Assembly: GCA_029261215.1 (NCBI GenBank)
Contig: JAJDBT010000084.1
Coordinates: 1 to 58,606, forward strand
DNA length: 58,606 nt
Direction: 5' to 3'
Origin: Nitrospirota bacterium
GTDB taxonomy: Bacteria; Nitrospirota; Nitrospiria; SBBL01; JAADHI01
The notes beneath the pieces were generated by a model. That model made no database searches, was not told where the DNA came from, and was given only the letters and a program-made list of their open reading frames with translations. Of this stretch, positions 26,105 to 35,360 are shown one piece after another. Made by a program: the position numbers and the translations under genes. Positions within the stretch are counted from its first letter, which is position 1, and each line of letters begins with the position of its first letter.

Positions 26105-29100
26105 GGCTTGCTCTCTCCTTTCACCTCAAAATCAAGCGGAAGGGACTGGGCGATGGGGGCCCCTTTCAACTTCTCTCGTATGTTTTGGAACATCACGTAG
26201 AGGGACGGAATTAAAAAGATACCGACAGACGTGGCGATCAACATCCCTGAAAAAACAGTGGTGCCGATAGCCCGGCGGCTGTTTGCGCCCGCGCCGGTCG
26301 CAATCACAAGCGGGACGACACCGAGAATGAAAGAAAAGGCCGTCATGAGCACGGCCCGAAAGCGCTGTTTCGCGCCATTCATTGCGGCCTGATGAATTGC
26401 GACACCAGCTTCCCGTTCCGTCTTGGCAAACTCGACGATCAAAATCGCATTTTTACTCGCCAAACCGATCAGGAGCACCAGGCCGACCTGGGTATAAATG
26501 TTGTTGTCGATGCCCGCAACCCACAAACCCGCCAGCGCGCCAAAAATGGCGACACTGATCGAGACAATCACCGACATCGGAATCGTCCAGCTTTCATATT
26601 GTCCCACCAAAAAAAGATAGGCAAAGAGCAGGGCCAGCGCAAAAATAATGGGCGCTTCTCCGCCAATCTTTTGCTCCTGATAGGACAGGCTCGACCAGGC
26701 ATAGCCATAGCCTTCGGGAAGCACCTTAGCCGCGAGCCGTGCCATCGCGGCCATGCCTTCGCCCGAACTGAAACCAGGCGCGGCCTCGCCGTTGATTTGC
26801 GCCGCTGAAAACTGGTTGTAGCGGTTCATCTGCTGAGGGCCCAATATGGTAGAAGTTGATACAAGGGTACTCAAGGGCACCATATTTCCGTCTGTACTGC
26901 GGACATATAACTCCTGAATATCCGAATCGCTGCTCCGATAATTCGCATCGGCCTGAATTTTGACCTGGTAGACCCGGTCGAACAGATTGAAGTCGTTGAC
27001 GTAGCGGGACCCGAGCTGGGCCTGCATCGTTGAAAATATTTCTCCGACCGGAACCTTCATCGACTCGGCCTTAGTCCGGTCCAGATCGACAAAGCGTTGA
27101 GGGACTTCAGCGGAAAACGTGCTGAAGGCCGATGCGATCTCCGGGTTCTGATTCGCGGCCACAACCAGGGACCGCATGACCGAACTTAATTCCTGGGGCG
27201 TTTGCCCTCTCAAGGCCTGTAAACGAAAATCGAAGCCTCCGGTGGTCCCTAAACCGCGAATGGGCGGAAGAGGAAACGCGGCGATATTGGCCGAGGGAAT
27301 GGCGGCCATCGCGCCTCGGATGCGACCCAATATCGGCCCGAGTTGGCGTTCCGGTTGCGCGCGCTCGTCCCAGGGGTCGAGTACCACAACCCCCAGCCCC
27401 ACATTTTCAGCCGAGCCGCTGATGATGCTGAACCCGCTGATCGCGACCACATCCGACACCCCTTCAAACTCTTTGACCGTTTCCTCGATCCGGTTCATGA
27501 CTTCCTGGGTGCGCGGAAGTGTGGCGGCATCCGGGAGCTGCACGTTCACAAAAATCACCCCCTGGTCTTCATTGGGCAAAAAACTGGTCGGGAGCGATTT
27601 AAACAAAAACCCCGCGCCGACGATAATCAATACAAAAAGAAGCCCGGTCACAACCAGACGCCGCGCCAGCCAGCCAGCGGCCGCAAGATACGCATTGCGG
27701 GAGGCATCCAGCGTGCGGCCGAACCAGGCCAGCGGGCCGCGCCGGATCGATTGAGGCGGTCGCAGCAAGACCGCGCACAAGGCAGGACTCAGGGTGAGGG
27801 CATTGACCGTCGAGAGGACGACCGCCGCCGAGATCGACACGGCGAATTGTTTGTAAAGCTGCCCCGTAATGCCGGGAAGAAAACCCACCGGCACAAAGAT
27901 CGCCAGCAAGACCAGGGTTGTGGCGATGACCGGACCCGTGACTTGTTGCATGGCCTTCATCGTCGCGGGCGCGGCATCGAGTCCCTCCTCCTCCATGATG
28001 CGCTGAACGTTTTCGACCACGACAATGGCGTCATCCACAACCACCCCGATGGCCAGAATCAAACCGAAGAGCGTGATGGTGTTCGCCGAAAGGCCTAGGG
28101 CGATGAGGATGCCGAACGCCCCAAGCAGGGAAACCGGAATGGTGACGGAAGGAATCAGGGTCGCCCTCCAATCCTGCAAAAAAAGATAGGTGACGACGAC
28201 CACCAACAAAAAAGTGATGAAGAGCGTCACGATCATCTCCCGAATGCCCGAACGCACAAACTTGGTGGTGTCGTAAGCAATGTGGTATTCGAGGTCATTG
28301 GGGAATTGTTTAGATAAATGGAGCAGTTCCGCAGCCACGGCTTCCGCGGTATCCAGCGCGTTGGCTTCCGGCGATTGAAAAATGCCCACGGGAATCGACG
28401 CAGAACCGTTGAATTTTGAACTGCCCGCGTAGGATTGGGCCCCCAATTCCACGCGAGCAATGTCCGCAAGCCGTACAACAGCGCCCTGGTTGTTCGTCCG
28501 TACGATAATTTCTTCGAATTCGGAAACCGTCTTCAAGCGCCCTTTCGCGCGCAGGACAAACTGGGACTGCTGACCTTCTACTGCCGGGGCGGTTCCGATG
28601 GCCCCCATCGTGGCCTGAATGTTTTGGCCTTCGATTGCGGCCGCAACATCGCCCGAGGTCAGCCCCAAGGCCGCCATACGCTCCGGGTCCATCCAGATCC
28701 GCATGCTGTAGTCCTGCGGGGTAAAAATATTCACCGTGCTGACACCCTTGATCCGGGAGAGGGCGTCGTTCACCGTCATGCTCACGTAGTTGCTGATAAA
28801 CAGTTGGTCATGACTTCCAGCGGGAGAAAAGAACTGAACAACCATCAACATGTTCGAAGACTGTTTCCGCACGCTTACGCCCTGGCGCACGACCTCGGCC
28901 GGAAGCCGGGAAGTGGCCTGCTGAACACGGTTTTGCACACTGACTTGCGCAAGATCCGGATCAGTCCCGACTTCGAAGGTCACACTCAGGCTGTAACTGC
29001 CATTATCGGCGCTGGTCGAGGACATGTAGAGCATGTTGTCCACGCCGTTGACTTCAGCCTCGATGGGCGCGCCCACGCTCTGGGCGACGACTTCAGCGCT

Positions 29101-29259
29101 TGCGCCAATATAATTTGTCGTGACCCGGACTTCCGGCGGCGTGATTTCAGGGTATTGCGCCACGGGAATGTTCAGCATGGCCAAAGCGCCGGCCAGGGTA
29201 ATGACAAGCGAAATGACAATGGCGAGGCGAGGCCTTTCAATAAAAACCTTCGAGATCAT
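26101..29259 (-). CDS. RND multidrug efflux transporter, HAE1 family (AcrB-like)
   Basis: A 1,052-residue inner-membrane pump. The ATG at 29259 gives the canonical start [39 protein letters not shown]; the open frame extends 38 codons upstream without a plausible sequence. Visible family features: the proton-relay TM4 segment [18 protein letters not shown] with the DD pair, [45 protein letters not shown], and TM10-11 ([44 protein letters not shown]). It expels drugs and hydrophobic compounds together with the adaptor and outer channel encoded on both sides. Start and stop both overlap the neighbouring genes by four bases. Confidence 0.95.
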   Translation of the reverse strand: MISKVFIERPRLAIVISLVITLAGALAMLNIPVAQYPEITPPEVRVTTNYIGASAEVVAQSVGAPIEAEVNGVDNMLYMSSTSADNGSYSLSVTFEVGTDPDLAQVSVQNRVQQATSRLPAEVVRQGVSVRKQSSNMLMVVQFFSPAGSHDQLFISNYVSMTVNDALSRIKGVSTVNIFTPQDYSMRIWMDPERMAALGLTSGDVAAAIEGQNIQATMGAIGTAPAVEGQQSQFVLRAKGRLKTVSEFEEIIVRTNNQGAVVRLADIARVELGAQSYAGSSKFNGSASIPVGIFQSPEANALDTAEAVAAELLHLSKQFPNDLEYHIAYDTTKFVRSGIREMIVTLFITFLLVVVVTYLFLQDWRATLIPSVTIPVSLLGAFGILIALGLSANTITLFGLILAIGVVVDDAIVVVENVQRIMEEEGLDAAPATMKAMQQVTGPVIATTLVLLAIFVPVGFLPGITGQLYKQFAVSISAAVVLSTVNALTLSPALCAVLLRPPQSIRRGPLAWFGRTLDASRNAYLAAAGWLARRLVVTGLLFVLIIVGAGFLFKSLPTSFLPNEDQGVIFVNVQLPDAATLPRTQEVMNRIEETVKEFEGVSDVVAISGFSIISGSAENVGLGVVVLDPWDERAQPERQLGPILGRIRGAMAAIPSANIAAFPLPPIRGLGTTGGFDFRLQALRGQTPQELSSVMRSLVVAANQNPEIASAFSTFSAEVPQRFVDLDRTKAESMKVPVGEIFSTMQAQLGSRYVNDFNLFDRVYQVKIQADANYRSSDSDIQELYVRSTDGNMVPLSTLVSTSTILGPQQMNRYNQFSAAQINGEAAPGFSSGEGMAAMARLAAKVLPEGYGYAWSSLSYQEQKIGGEAPIIFALALLFAYLFLVGQYESWTIPMSVIVSISVAIFGALAGLWVAGIDNNIYTQVGLVLLIGLASKNAILIVEFAKTEREAGVAIHQAAMNGAKQRFRAVLMTAFSFILGVVPLVIATGAGANSRRAIGTTVFSGMLIATSVGIFLIPSLYVMFQNIREKLKGAPIAQSLPLDFEVKGESKP

Positions 29260-30431
29260 TTGCCGCCTCCTTGTCCGGCCACGATAGGGCGAACGATTTG
29301 ACCGGGCCGCGCTTTTTGGATGCCCTGGACAATAACACTTTCTCCCGCCTGAAGCCCTTCTTCCACGGCCCATCCGGTTCCGGCGCTGGCTCCAGTGCGA
29401 ATCCGGCGTTGCAGGACGGTATTGCTGGCATCAACGACAAAAACAAAACGGCCTTCACGGTCTTCCATAATCGCCGCCTGGGGGACAATCGGCATGCGCT
29501 TCGCTTCGTTTCGCCGGACCACCACCTTCACAAACTGACCCGGCAGCAGCAAGGTGTCCGGGTTCGGGAAAAGCGTCCGAATCGCCACTGTTCCTGTTCC
29601 GCTATCAACTTGGTTATCCACAAAGTCGATCTTTCCGGTATGCGCATACATCACACCATTGGACATCTCAATTTCCGGCACAAAAGACGCATTCAGGGCT
29701 TCAACATTTTGCCCCTTGCTTTCCAGCCGGACATTAAAAACACGGTCTTCACTCACCGAATACACCACCCGGATCGGATGGAGCTGAACAAGACGCGCCA
29801 AGACGCCGGAAGCAGGCCCAAGCAGATTGCCCACGGTGAGGGCCGACTTCCCGATGCGGCCCGCAATGGGGGCACGAATGTGCGTATAACCGAGATTCAA
29901 CCTGGCCTGAAGCCGTCTGGCTTCAGCCTCCATCAGGCTCGCCTTCGCTTGCAACTCCGCACTGGCGGCCGCCTCCAGATCCGATTCTGCAACAGCGCCC
30001 TTTCGGGCAGATTGAAGTCGTTTTAGAAATTGACGGGCATTGGCCAGTGCGGCTTCGGCCTTTGCAATTTCGGCTTCGGCCACCTGAAGCGCAGCTTTAT
30101 AAGGGGCTTGCTCAATCACATACAGCAGATCTCCCTTTTGGACATCAGCCCCTTCCTTAAAACGAATTTCTTCGAGCACACCTTCCACACGTGCCCGAAG
30201 ATCAACCGACTGAACAGCCTCCACCCGGCCATTGCGTGACAAGGGCGGATTGACGTCCTGCTCGGTGATCACGGCGATCGAAACCCCAGGCGGCTCGCCT
30301 TGCGGCCCACCGGGCTGTGCCGATGCCAAAGGAAGAGAAAACAGGCCAGCCAACAAAACGCTGAGGACGACAAGCAAGCTTCGAAGATCAACACGGCCTG
30401 GGTTGGTCATATTTCTAAGGGTTATTTTCAT
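29256..30431 (-). CDS. RND periplasmic adaptor (membrane fusion protein)
   Basis: A 391-residue AcrA/MexA-type protein. The N-terminal signal segment (about 20-42) ends in LASAQ. There is a split lipoyl domain ([42 protein letters not shown] and [34 protein letters not shown]) around an alpha-hairpin (about 100-165). The beta-barrel and membrane-proximal domains end in [24 protein letters not shown]. It links the RND pump to the outer-membrane channel. The stop overlaps the RND start. Confidence 0.93.
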   Translation of the reverse strand: MKITLRNMTNPGRVDLRSLLVVLSVLLAGLFSLPLASAQPGGPQGEPPGVSIAVITEQDVNPPLSRNGRVEAVQSVDLRARVEGVLEEIRFKEGADVQKGDLLYVIEQAPYKAALQVAEAEIAKAEAALANARQFLKRLQSARKGAVAESDLEAAASAELQAKASLMEAEARRLQARLNLGYTHIRAPIAGRIGKSALTVGNLLGPASGVLARLVQLHPIRVVYSVSEDRVFNVRLESKGQNVEALNASFVPEIEMSNGVMYAHTGKIDFVDNQVDSGTGTVAIRTLFPNPDTLLLPGQFVKVVVRRNEAKRMPIVPQAAIMEDREGRFVFVVDASNTVLQRRIRTGASAGTGWAVEEGLQAGESVIVQGIQKARPGQIVRPIVAGQGGGK

Positions 30432-30464
30432 GGCGAGTCTCGTGGGTCCTTTCTCGATAGGGGT

Positions 30465-31361
30465 TTATTCGTGTCCTTCGTAAGCATGCGGCGGACGCCA
30501 GGGAAAAGACCCCATGTGGCCATCCAACATGATTCGCCACACATTCAAGTGCAGCCACTGATCGTACATGGCCCAGTCTTTATATTTGGGGAGCTTGACG
30601 GCGGCCGGAACCTCCGTGAAAGGCGTTCCTTTTTTGAATTCCGCAAAGATGGCCGCTTGTAGGTCGTTAATAAAGGCAATGGTTTCCGTCACATCTTTTT
30701 TGCTCCCCGTCGGTTTGCCGCTGGCGTTGTGGGAATAGACGGCCAGATCAAAATCCATCATCTCGATCTGATTTAAAGAACGTGTCCATTCCTTGATATT
30801 AAAGTCCGGGGCGATTGCAAAGAGCACCCGCTTCGGCGCAACCAGATCCGCCACGTAAATCATCTTTTCCTTGGGCAATCGAAAGACCGTCATGCCCAGA
30901 CCATGATTCATCCCCATGTAGTGCAATTCGACTGTCCTGCCGCCAAGGACGATGTCCTTGCGCAGGCCCGCCCAACTCTCGTCCGGCAGGGCGAGGTCGT
31001 CGTGCGGGTTGGCCTTCATCCATTCGTAGGCTTCGACATGGGCCACAATCGTCGCGCCTGCGTCACGAAACACTTGGCCGCCATTGGCATGGTCCCAGTG
31101 GTTATGACTAATGAGAAGATAGCGAATGGGCTTGTCTGTCACGCTTCGGATGGCCTTGAGCATGCCTTTGGAATGCGCTGAGCTGACCGGTTCGATCACG
31201 ATCACTCCCTCCTTTGTGACCATGAACATGGAAAGGTACATGCCCGCGTCGTAGACATAGACCTCATCTGCGATCTTCACCGGTTTAATCTCCTTACTTT
31301 CAGCAAACGCTGTCAAAGGAATCAGTAAGACCCACATAAAAACCACCAGTGTTTTCTTCAT
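30465..31361 (-). CDS. Exported metallo-beta-lactamase-fold hydrolase
   Basis: A 298-residue protein with a signal peptide (1-20, ending AFA). The metal motif HNHWDH sits at 86-91, with later ligands in GMNHGLGMTVF, VADLVAP and VYSHNASG; this is the full MBL-fold set for a periplasmic metallo-hydrolase. The substrate is unknown. It lacks the B1 lactamase motif order, and its long C-terminal part resembles relatives annotated as glyoxalase II-like or quinoprotein-relay hydrolases. It lies 33 bases upstream of the adaptor gene in the same direction, so it is probably part of the detoxification cluster. Confidence 0.85.
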   Translation of the reverse strand: MKKTLVVFMWVLLIPLTAFAESKEIKPVKIADEVYVYDAGMYLSMFMVTKEGVIVIEPVSSAHSKGMLKAIRSVTDKPIRYLLISHNHWDHANGGQVFRDAGATIVAHVEAYEWMKANPHDDLALPDESWAGLRKDIVLGGRTVELHYMGMNHGLGMTVFRLPKEKMIYVADLVAPKRVLFAIAPDFNIKEWTRSLNQIEMMDFDLAVYSHNASGKPTGSKKDVTETIAFINDLQAAIFAEFKKGTPFTEVPAAVKLPKYKDWAMYDQWLHLNVWRIMLDGHMGSFPWRPPHAYEGHE

Positions 31362-31402
31362 GAGTATCCCTCCCTATTTTTGATTTCGATTCAATTACAA
31401 AA

Positions 31403-31852
31403 TTAAGCGGGCAGACGCTTGGCGACTTCCCGATCCACTGACCATCGCCCCGCCCCTGTGATCATCAGCGCGGCCGAGATGCCAATCACCAGCAGATGGT
31501 ATTCGTAGCCCTGGCCCTCTTGGTTGCCGAACCAATTCATGAAAAAACCGTGTTGCCAGTGGGCGATGCTGATGGCCCCCAACATAATGACGGCCATGCT
31601 CGCCGCCGTGAAGCGTGTGAGAAAACCGGCAATGAGGCCAATCGCCCCGAAGGACTCCCCGATAATCACAAGAAAGGCAATCACAGCCGGTATACCCATG
31701 CTCCCTGTAAAAGCCCCCATGGTGCCGGAAAAACCGAAGCCCCCGAACCAGCCGAAGAGCTTCTGCGCACCGTGGGGAAACATCACAATCCCCAGTGTCA
31801 GCCGCAAAATAAAGGCTGCGGTCGAATTATCCGTTGCGAAAAATTTTTTCAT
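31403..31852 (-). CDS. DoxX family membrane protein
   Basis: A 149-residue protein with four membrane segments: [69 protein letters not shown] and [18 protein letters not shown]; these are DoxX-family motifs. ATG 31852 with AGGAG just before it is the true start; the longer open frame would run through the sigma-54 promoter at 31912-31927. DoxX proteins join membrane oxidoreductase complexes and often rise under oxidative or thiol stress. It is the first gene of the minus-strand cluster down to 20997. Confidence 0.88.
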   Translation of the reverse strand: MKKFFATDNSTAAFILRLTLGIVMFPHGAQKLFGWFGGFGFSGTMGAFTGSMGIPAVIAFLVIIGESFGAIGLIAGFLTRFTAASMAVIMLGAISIAHWQHGFFMNWFGNQEGQGYEYHLLVIGISAALMITGAGRWSVDREVAKRLPA

Positions 31853-31911
31853 TCTCCTATCCTCCATTAAACTAAAGTAATAACAAGCGCATCTCTTGGT
31901 GACTGACATAG

Positions 31912-31927
31912 AGCAACAACTGTTCCC
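31912..31927 (-). promoter_or_regulatory. Sigma-54 (-24/-12) promoter for the efflux/detoxification cluster
   Basis: The minus strand reads GGGAAC-N5-TTGCT. The GG and GC dinucleotides are separated by exactly ten bases, as sigma-54 requires; the consensus is TGGCAC-N5-TTGCW, with two mismatches. The start point would be near 31901, about 50 bases before the DoxX ATG. An FhlA-like activator is encoded in the same cluster, and large palindromes lie 100-170 bases upstream of the start point, the usual enhancer position. Confidence 0.65.
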
Positions 31928-32002
31928 GTTTTCCACCAAACACAATAAAAAACCATAAGTCCTTGTTTTTCATTATTAATTTATAGAATTGAATCGCGCT
32001 GA

Positions 32003-32072
32003 GCTGAATCTTAAGCATTGGCCAATGCTTAAGATTCAGCACTTCTGCTGAAACTTCAGCAGAAGTGCTGAA
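32003..32072. repeat. Two overlapping 38-bp palindromes (putative enhancer sites)
   Basis: 32003-32040 is a perfect 38-base palindrome. 32035-32072 is a second 38-base palindrome, perfect except for two central bases. They share six bases, and their centres are 32 bases apart, about three helical turns. The hexamer TTCAGC or its complement GCTGAA occurs at 32003, 32035, 32047, 32055 and 32067. A smaller inverted repeat (TCGAAG-N8-CTTCGA) follows at 32076-32095. The position, upstream of a -24/-12 promoter, suggests tandem binding sites for the sigma-54 activator. Confidence 0.7.
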
Positions 32073-32174
32073 CGCTCGAAGGGCAACCGCTTCGATCAGG
32101 ACACTCAAAAAACAGGTATTCTCCAGAAAAGTAGTACGGGCTACATTATTTCGATATAAAGATCGAATACCGTG

Positions 32175-32210
32175 TCCCCATGCGAACTTTCTTTGAGTCT
32201 TGCATGGGGA
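32175..32210 (+). promoter_or_regulatory. Possible structured 5' leader of the phosphate-transporter gene
   Basis: A nine-base stem, TCCCCATGC (32175-32183) with GCATGGGGA (32202-32210), is followed by CCTC/GAGG pairing (about 32224-32239) and by CTTGGT/ACCAAG pairing just before the RBS (about 32276-32310). Three stems in a row before the start at 32318 look like a structured leader. I could not match it to a known riboswitch. Confidence 0.3.
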
Positions 32211-32317
32211 GCAGTCTCAAGATCCTCTTTCCTGAGAGGTTTGCCTGTAGACCCAAGAGCCGGTATATTGTTTGAGCTTGGTGCAATCGCTTCGCGCCTC
32301 ATAAACCAAGGGATCGA

Positions 32318-33460
32318 ATGTCTGTCTTCGTCTTATTTTTTTTAACGCTTTTTCTTGCTTATGCAAATGGAGCAAATGATAATTTCAAGGGCGTCGCGAC
32401 ACTCTACGGCAGTCGCACACTTTCTTATCGCACTGCGATTCAAATGGCGACACTCGCGACATTTGCGGGATCTATCTCATCTATCTTTCTGGCTCAGGGA
32501 TTGGTCGCAGGATTTTCCGGTAAGGGACTTATCCCGGATCAAGTCGTCGGTGCTCCGATTTTTCTCATGTCTGTGGGTTTCGGTGCCGCTGCAACCGTAC
32601 TCCTGGCCACCCGTCTGGGTTTTCCGATTTCAACCACACACAGTTTAGTGGGCGGCTTATTGGGTGCAGGGATCATGGCGGTTGGATGGGATGTTCATTT
32701 TCATCGTTTAGGGGAAACCTTCTTGATCCCTTTACTCATGAGTCCCTTGATCGCCTTTACGCTTGCTGTCATAAGCTATCGTTTTTTTAGCTATGTAAAA
32801 TCAGCAGGTGGATTCAGTAAGGAAAGCTGTATCTGTGTGGGAGAGCAAAAAAACTTTGTGCCTCTCCGTGTATTAAAGCACTCAAAAAATGACCACCTGG
32901 ATCAAAATATCGCGATGGATAATCCCCCTTATCTTGACATTGCCTTTACTGTGGCCGATACCAATGAATGCATGGATCTCTACACAAACAGGGTTTGGGG
33001 CATTTCAGTGCAAAAGCTGCTTGACCTTGCACATGTCTTCAGTGCGGCAATGGTTTCATTTGCAAGGGGCTTGAACGACACCCCGAAGATTGCAGGCCTG
33101 CTCGTCGCGTCTCAGGCGCTGGATATCCAATGGGGTATGACGGCCATCGCGAGCGGGATGGCCGTGGGCGGCGTATTCAATGCGCGAAAGGTCGCCGAAA
33201 CGATCAGCCATAACATCACCGTTTTAACGCAGGGACAAGGATTTTCGGCCAACTTGATTACCGGATTTTTAGTCATCGTTGCCAGCAAGTTTGGCGTGCC
33301 GGTATCAACCACACACGTCTCTGTCGGGGCCATTATGGGAATCGGCATGGTGAGCGGAAATCGCAATGCCAATATGATTGTTCAAATTATTCTTTCCTGG
33401 CTGGTGACCCTGCCCATCGCAATGGGCTTGAGCGCTGCCCTGTATTTTATCCTTTCTTAA
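32318..33460 (+). CDS. PiT-family inorganic phosphate (or related anion) transporter
   Basis: A 380-residue membrane protein of the PHO-4 superfamily with two homologous halves. The signatures are GANDNFKGVATLYGS (residues 18-32) and FARGLNDTPKIAGLLV (GLND at about 251-254), each followed by a STTHS/STTHV loop (FPISTTHSLVGGLLGAG and VPVSTTHVSVGAIMGIG). The first signature departs from the usual GANDVANA, so a different anion (for example sulfate, as in CysP) is conceivable. A soluble loop of about 60 residues divides the halves. It is divergent from the DoxX cluster. Confidence 0.88.
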   Translation: MSVFVLFFLTLFLAYANGANDNFKGVATLYGSRTLSYRTAIQMATLATFAGSISSIFLAQGLVAGFSGKGLIPDQVVGAPIFLMSVGFGAAATVLLATRLGFPISTTHSLVGGLLGAGIMAVGWDVHFHRLGETFLIPLLMSPLIAFTLAVISYRFFSYVKSAGGFSKESCICVGEQKNFVPLRVLKHSKNDHLDQNIAMDNPPYLDIAFTVADTNECMDLYTNRVWGISVQKLLDLAHVFSAAMVSFARGLNDTPKIAGLLVASQALDIQWGMTAIASGMAVGGVFNARKVAETISHNITVLTQGQGFSANLITGFLVIVASKFGVPVSTTHVSVGAIMGIGMVSGNRNANMIVQIILSWLVTLPIAMGLSAALYFILS

Positions 33461-33663
33461 TTTTCTTATTTTAAAAAGGGGTCGATCCAGCAAACGACGA
33501 CCCAAGCCCTCATAACCAAGCCACCTCATAATTAGTGCTTTTGGGGTATGGACGCCTTGACTGTATAAGTCCAGACTGTCAGTTAAGCATATTTTCTTAT
33601 TAGCTGAAGCGCGACACAGCTTTCCCTCACCTAGAGATCAATACGGTTTTCATACAGGGCCCC

Positions 33664-34335
33664 ATGCAAGTATTATCTCCGATCAAATACACCCGTCTGG
33701 CTTTCATCAAGCCCTTGCTCTGGCTTTTTGGACTGCTGGGCTTTGTCCTGATGACCCGGACATATTATTTAAACAGTGCGCTTTTTAAAAGTTGGACGCC
33801 TTATTTAAACGCCAACCAAAACCTGGTTTTTTTACTCCTCATGGCCAGCATATATATGGTGCTCTTGAGTATCCCCTTTCTCCCCGGCTTGGAGCTGGGA
33901 TTGTTATTGATGTGTGTTGCCGGGACAAAAATGGTGATCATTATCTATCTTTTTACAGTCTTGGGCCTGACCCTGTCCTTTTTAATGGGGCGCTGGCTCC
34001 CGATGAAATGGATACAATTTGTATTCAGAAAACGAGGGGCGTCCTCAATAGAAAATCAAGCGTTATCAAACATGACTCTCATTCATCAACACGTTGAAAA
34101 ACGATTCGGAAGAAGACTCTCGAGCTTTATCAAAAAATATCCTTATTTGATTGTGGCCCTGCTTTTAAACCTTCCTGGAAACTTCATCTTGGGGGGAGGA
34201 GGGGGAATCGCCATGTTAAGCGGCCAAAACACTCAAATCTCATTGAAAGCCTTTGTCACAACGATTGTCTTTGCGACACTGCCCTTACCTGTATTGATAC
34301 TTTTCGGGTTTATTCAACTCGAGCGTTTTGTCTAG
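33664..34335 (+). CDS. Membrane protein, possibly TVP38/DedA-like
   Basis: A 223-residue protein with five or six hydrophobic segments (about 15-35, 52-75, 78-112, 155-175, 195-218). LSIPFLPGLELGLLLMCVAG and LLNLPGNFILGGGGGIAMLSG resemble the two re-entrant motifs of VTT (TVP38/TMEM64) proteins, which move lipids or small molecules across the inner membrane. The similarity is from pattern only. The start ATG (33664) lacks a clear RBS. The gene converges on the MscS gene, 26 bases away. No close operon partner. Confidence 0.6.
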   Translation: MQVLSPIKYTRLAFIKPLLWLFGLLGFVLMTRTYYLNSALFKSWTPYLNANQNLVFLLLMASIYMVLLSIPFLPGLELGLLLMCVAGTKMVIIIYLFTVLGLTLSFLMGRWLPMKWIQFVFRKRGASSIENQALSNMTLIHQHVEKRFGRRLSSFIKKYPYLIVALLLNLPGNFILGGGGGIAMLSGQNTQISLKAFVTTIVFATLPLPVLILFGFIQLERFV

Positions 34336-34361
34336 GTAAGCGTTCTTTGTCTGAAATCGCT

Positions 34362-35360
34362 CTAGCTTGTGCGCTCCACAACACTTGCTTCTCGTGCAAA
34401 AAACAACTCTTCTGCAGATACGAGTCGGTGTTTTAAAAACTCGGAGAGCACGATTTCTGTCATCTCTGTCGAAAAAGCAAACTCATAACTCAAATCAAGC
34501 ACATAGGCCTTGAGTCTCATTTTAAGCCAGGAACGGCCTTCATGTATCTCATTTTTAAGGACGACAGAAATGGGTTTATTCAGATAAACATATCGCGAAA
34601 CCGAAGCGGCGCGGCGGGCGATTTTTTTCGCGCTGATTAAATCGATGTGAGGCGGCAGGTAAAATTCTGCGACGACCTGACAGTTTTTTTCTCCAGCATT
34701 ACTGTTGGAGACTGAGGTGTTGACGATCTCGCTGTTCGGGATAGAAACCAGGGAATCGTCTGGCGTGACAATACGGACCGTACGCAGACCAATATGCGTC
34801 ACTTCTCCATAATATTTTCCGACTTCAACCTTGTCCCCGATCTGAAAGGGACGGTCAAAAAGAATAATCACGCCTCCAAAAATATTTTTAAGGATATCCT
34901 GAGAAGCAAATCCGACAGCAATACCGGCTGAGGCGGTCAATGCAACCAGGGTTTCGATCGGCGGGGCGATCACATCTGCGACGATCATGTAAAGAAGCAG
35001 CGTCCATCCCCCGACGCGCAGGATCGGAATGGTTCTTTTGATCATCAGGCGGAAATAAATCCAGTGTTCTGCAAGAGCGTCCAACAGTTTTGCAAGATAA
35101 GTGATCGCAATCCACCCAATCAGAAGAACGACGACAGACCAGGCCACCTTTTCCATCGAAAGCGTCCATGCCGTTTCGACCTTTTGGGCAACCTTGGAAG
35201 CAAGGGCCGACGCACCGCCGGATACAGTGTTTTCAGTGTTGATGTCTGCCTGAGACTCAAGGCTTAGACCCGAAGTCGGATGTAAAAAAAAGGCACAGAA
35301 CAAAACAACACTCCCAAACAAAAGGGAGAAACGCGATATGCCTCTAACTTTCTTTTTCAA
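34362..35360 (-). CDS. MscS-family mechanosensitive channel
   Basis: A 332-residue channel with a signal-like first helix (10-33), a periplasmic stretch, membrane segments at about 72-95 and 115-135, and the pore helix ETLVALTASAGIAVGFASQDILKNIFGGVIILFDRPFQIGD (about 135-180), the MscS core. The C-terminal beta and alpha/beta domains form the cytoplasmic cage. The start is a TTG (35360) that overlaps the stop of the upstream ATPase gene (TTGA), so translation is coupled. It responds to membrane tension; the coupling to an ATPase is unusual. Confidence 0.88.
   Translation of the reverse strand: MKKKVRGISRFSLLFGSVVLFCAFFLHPTSGLSLESQADINTENTVSGGASALASKVAQKVETAWTLSMEKVAWSVVVLLIGWIAITYLAKLLDALAEHWIYFRLMIKRTIPILRVGGWTLLLYMIVADVIAPPIETLVALTASAGIAVGFASQDILKNIFGGVIILFDRPFQIGDKVEVGKYYGEVTHIGLRTVRIVTPDDSLVSIPNSEIVNTSVSNSNAGEKNCQVVAEFYLPPHIDLISAKKIARRAASVSRYVYLNKPISVVLKNEIHEGRSWLKMRLKAYVLDLSYEFAFSTEMTEIVLSEFLKHRLVSAEELFFAREASVVERTS

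Larger units (their letters stand above)
31853..32317. other. Divergent control region between the DoxX and phosphate-transporter genes
   Basis: 465 bases without a credible gene. From left to right they hold the -24/-12 site for the minus-strand cluster (31912-31927), an A+T-rich segment (31940-31990) that could be bent by IHF, the palindrome array (32003-32095), and an apparently structured 5' leader for the transporter gene (hairpins at 32175-32210 and downstream). An open frame across 31872-32108 looks accidental. Confidence 0.7.

Noticed and set aside
29259-29373. Extended N-terminus of the RND pump
   Set aside because: The 38 extra codons are Arg/Gly-rich, lie within the adaptor gene and precede a canonical RND start at 29259.
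31872-32108. 78-residue minus-strand open frame spanning the palindromes
   Set aside because: It has no RBS, crosses the -24/-12 promoter and both palindromes, and has no recognisable protein pattern; it is an accident of the repeat.
32161-32310. yybP-ykoY (manganese) riboswitch
   Set aside because: GGGGAGCAG recalls its conserved loop, but the second conserved loop and the rest of the fold are not found, so only a generic structured leader is reported.
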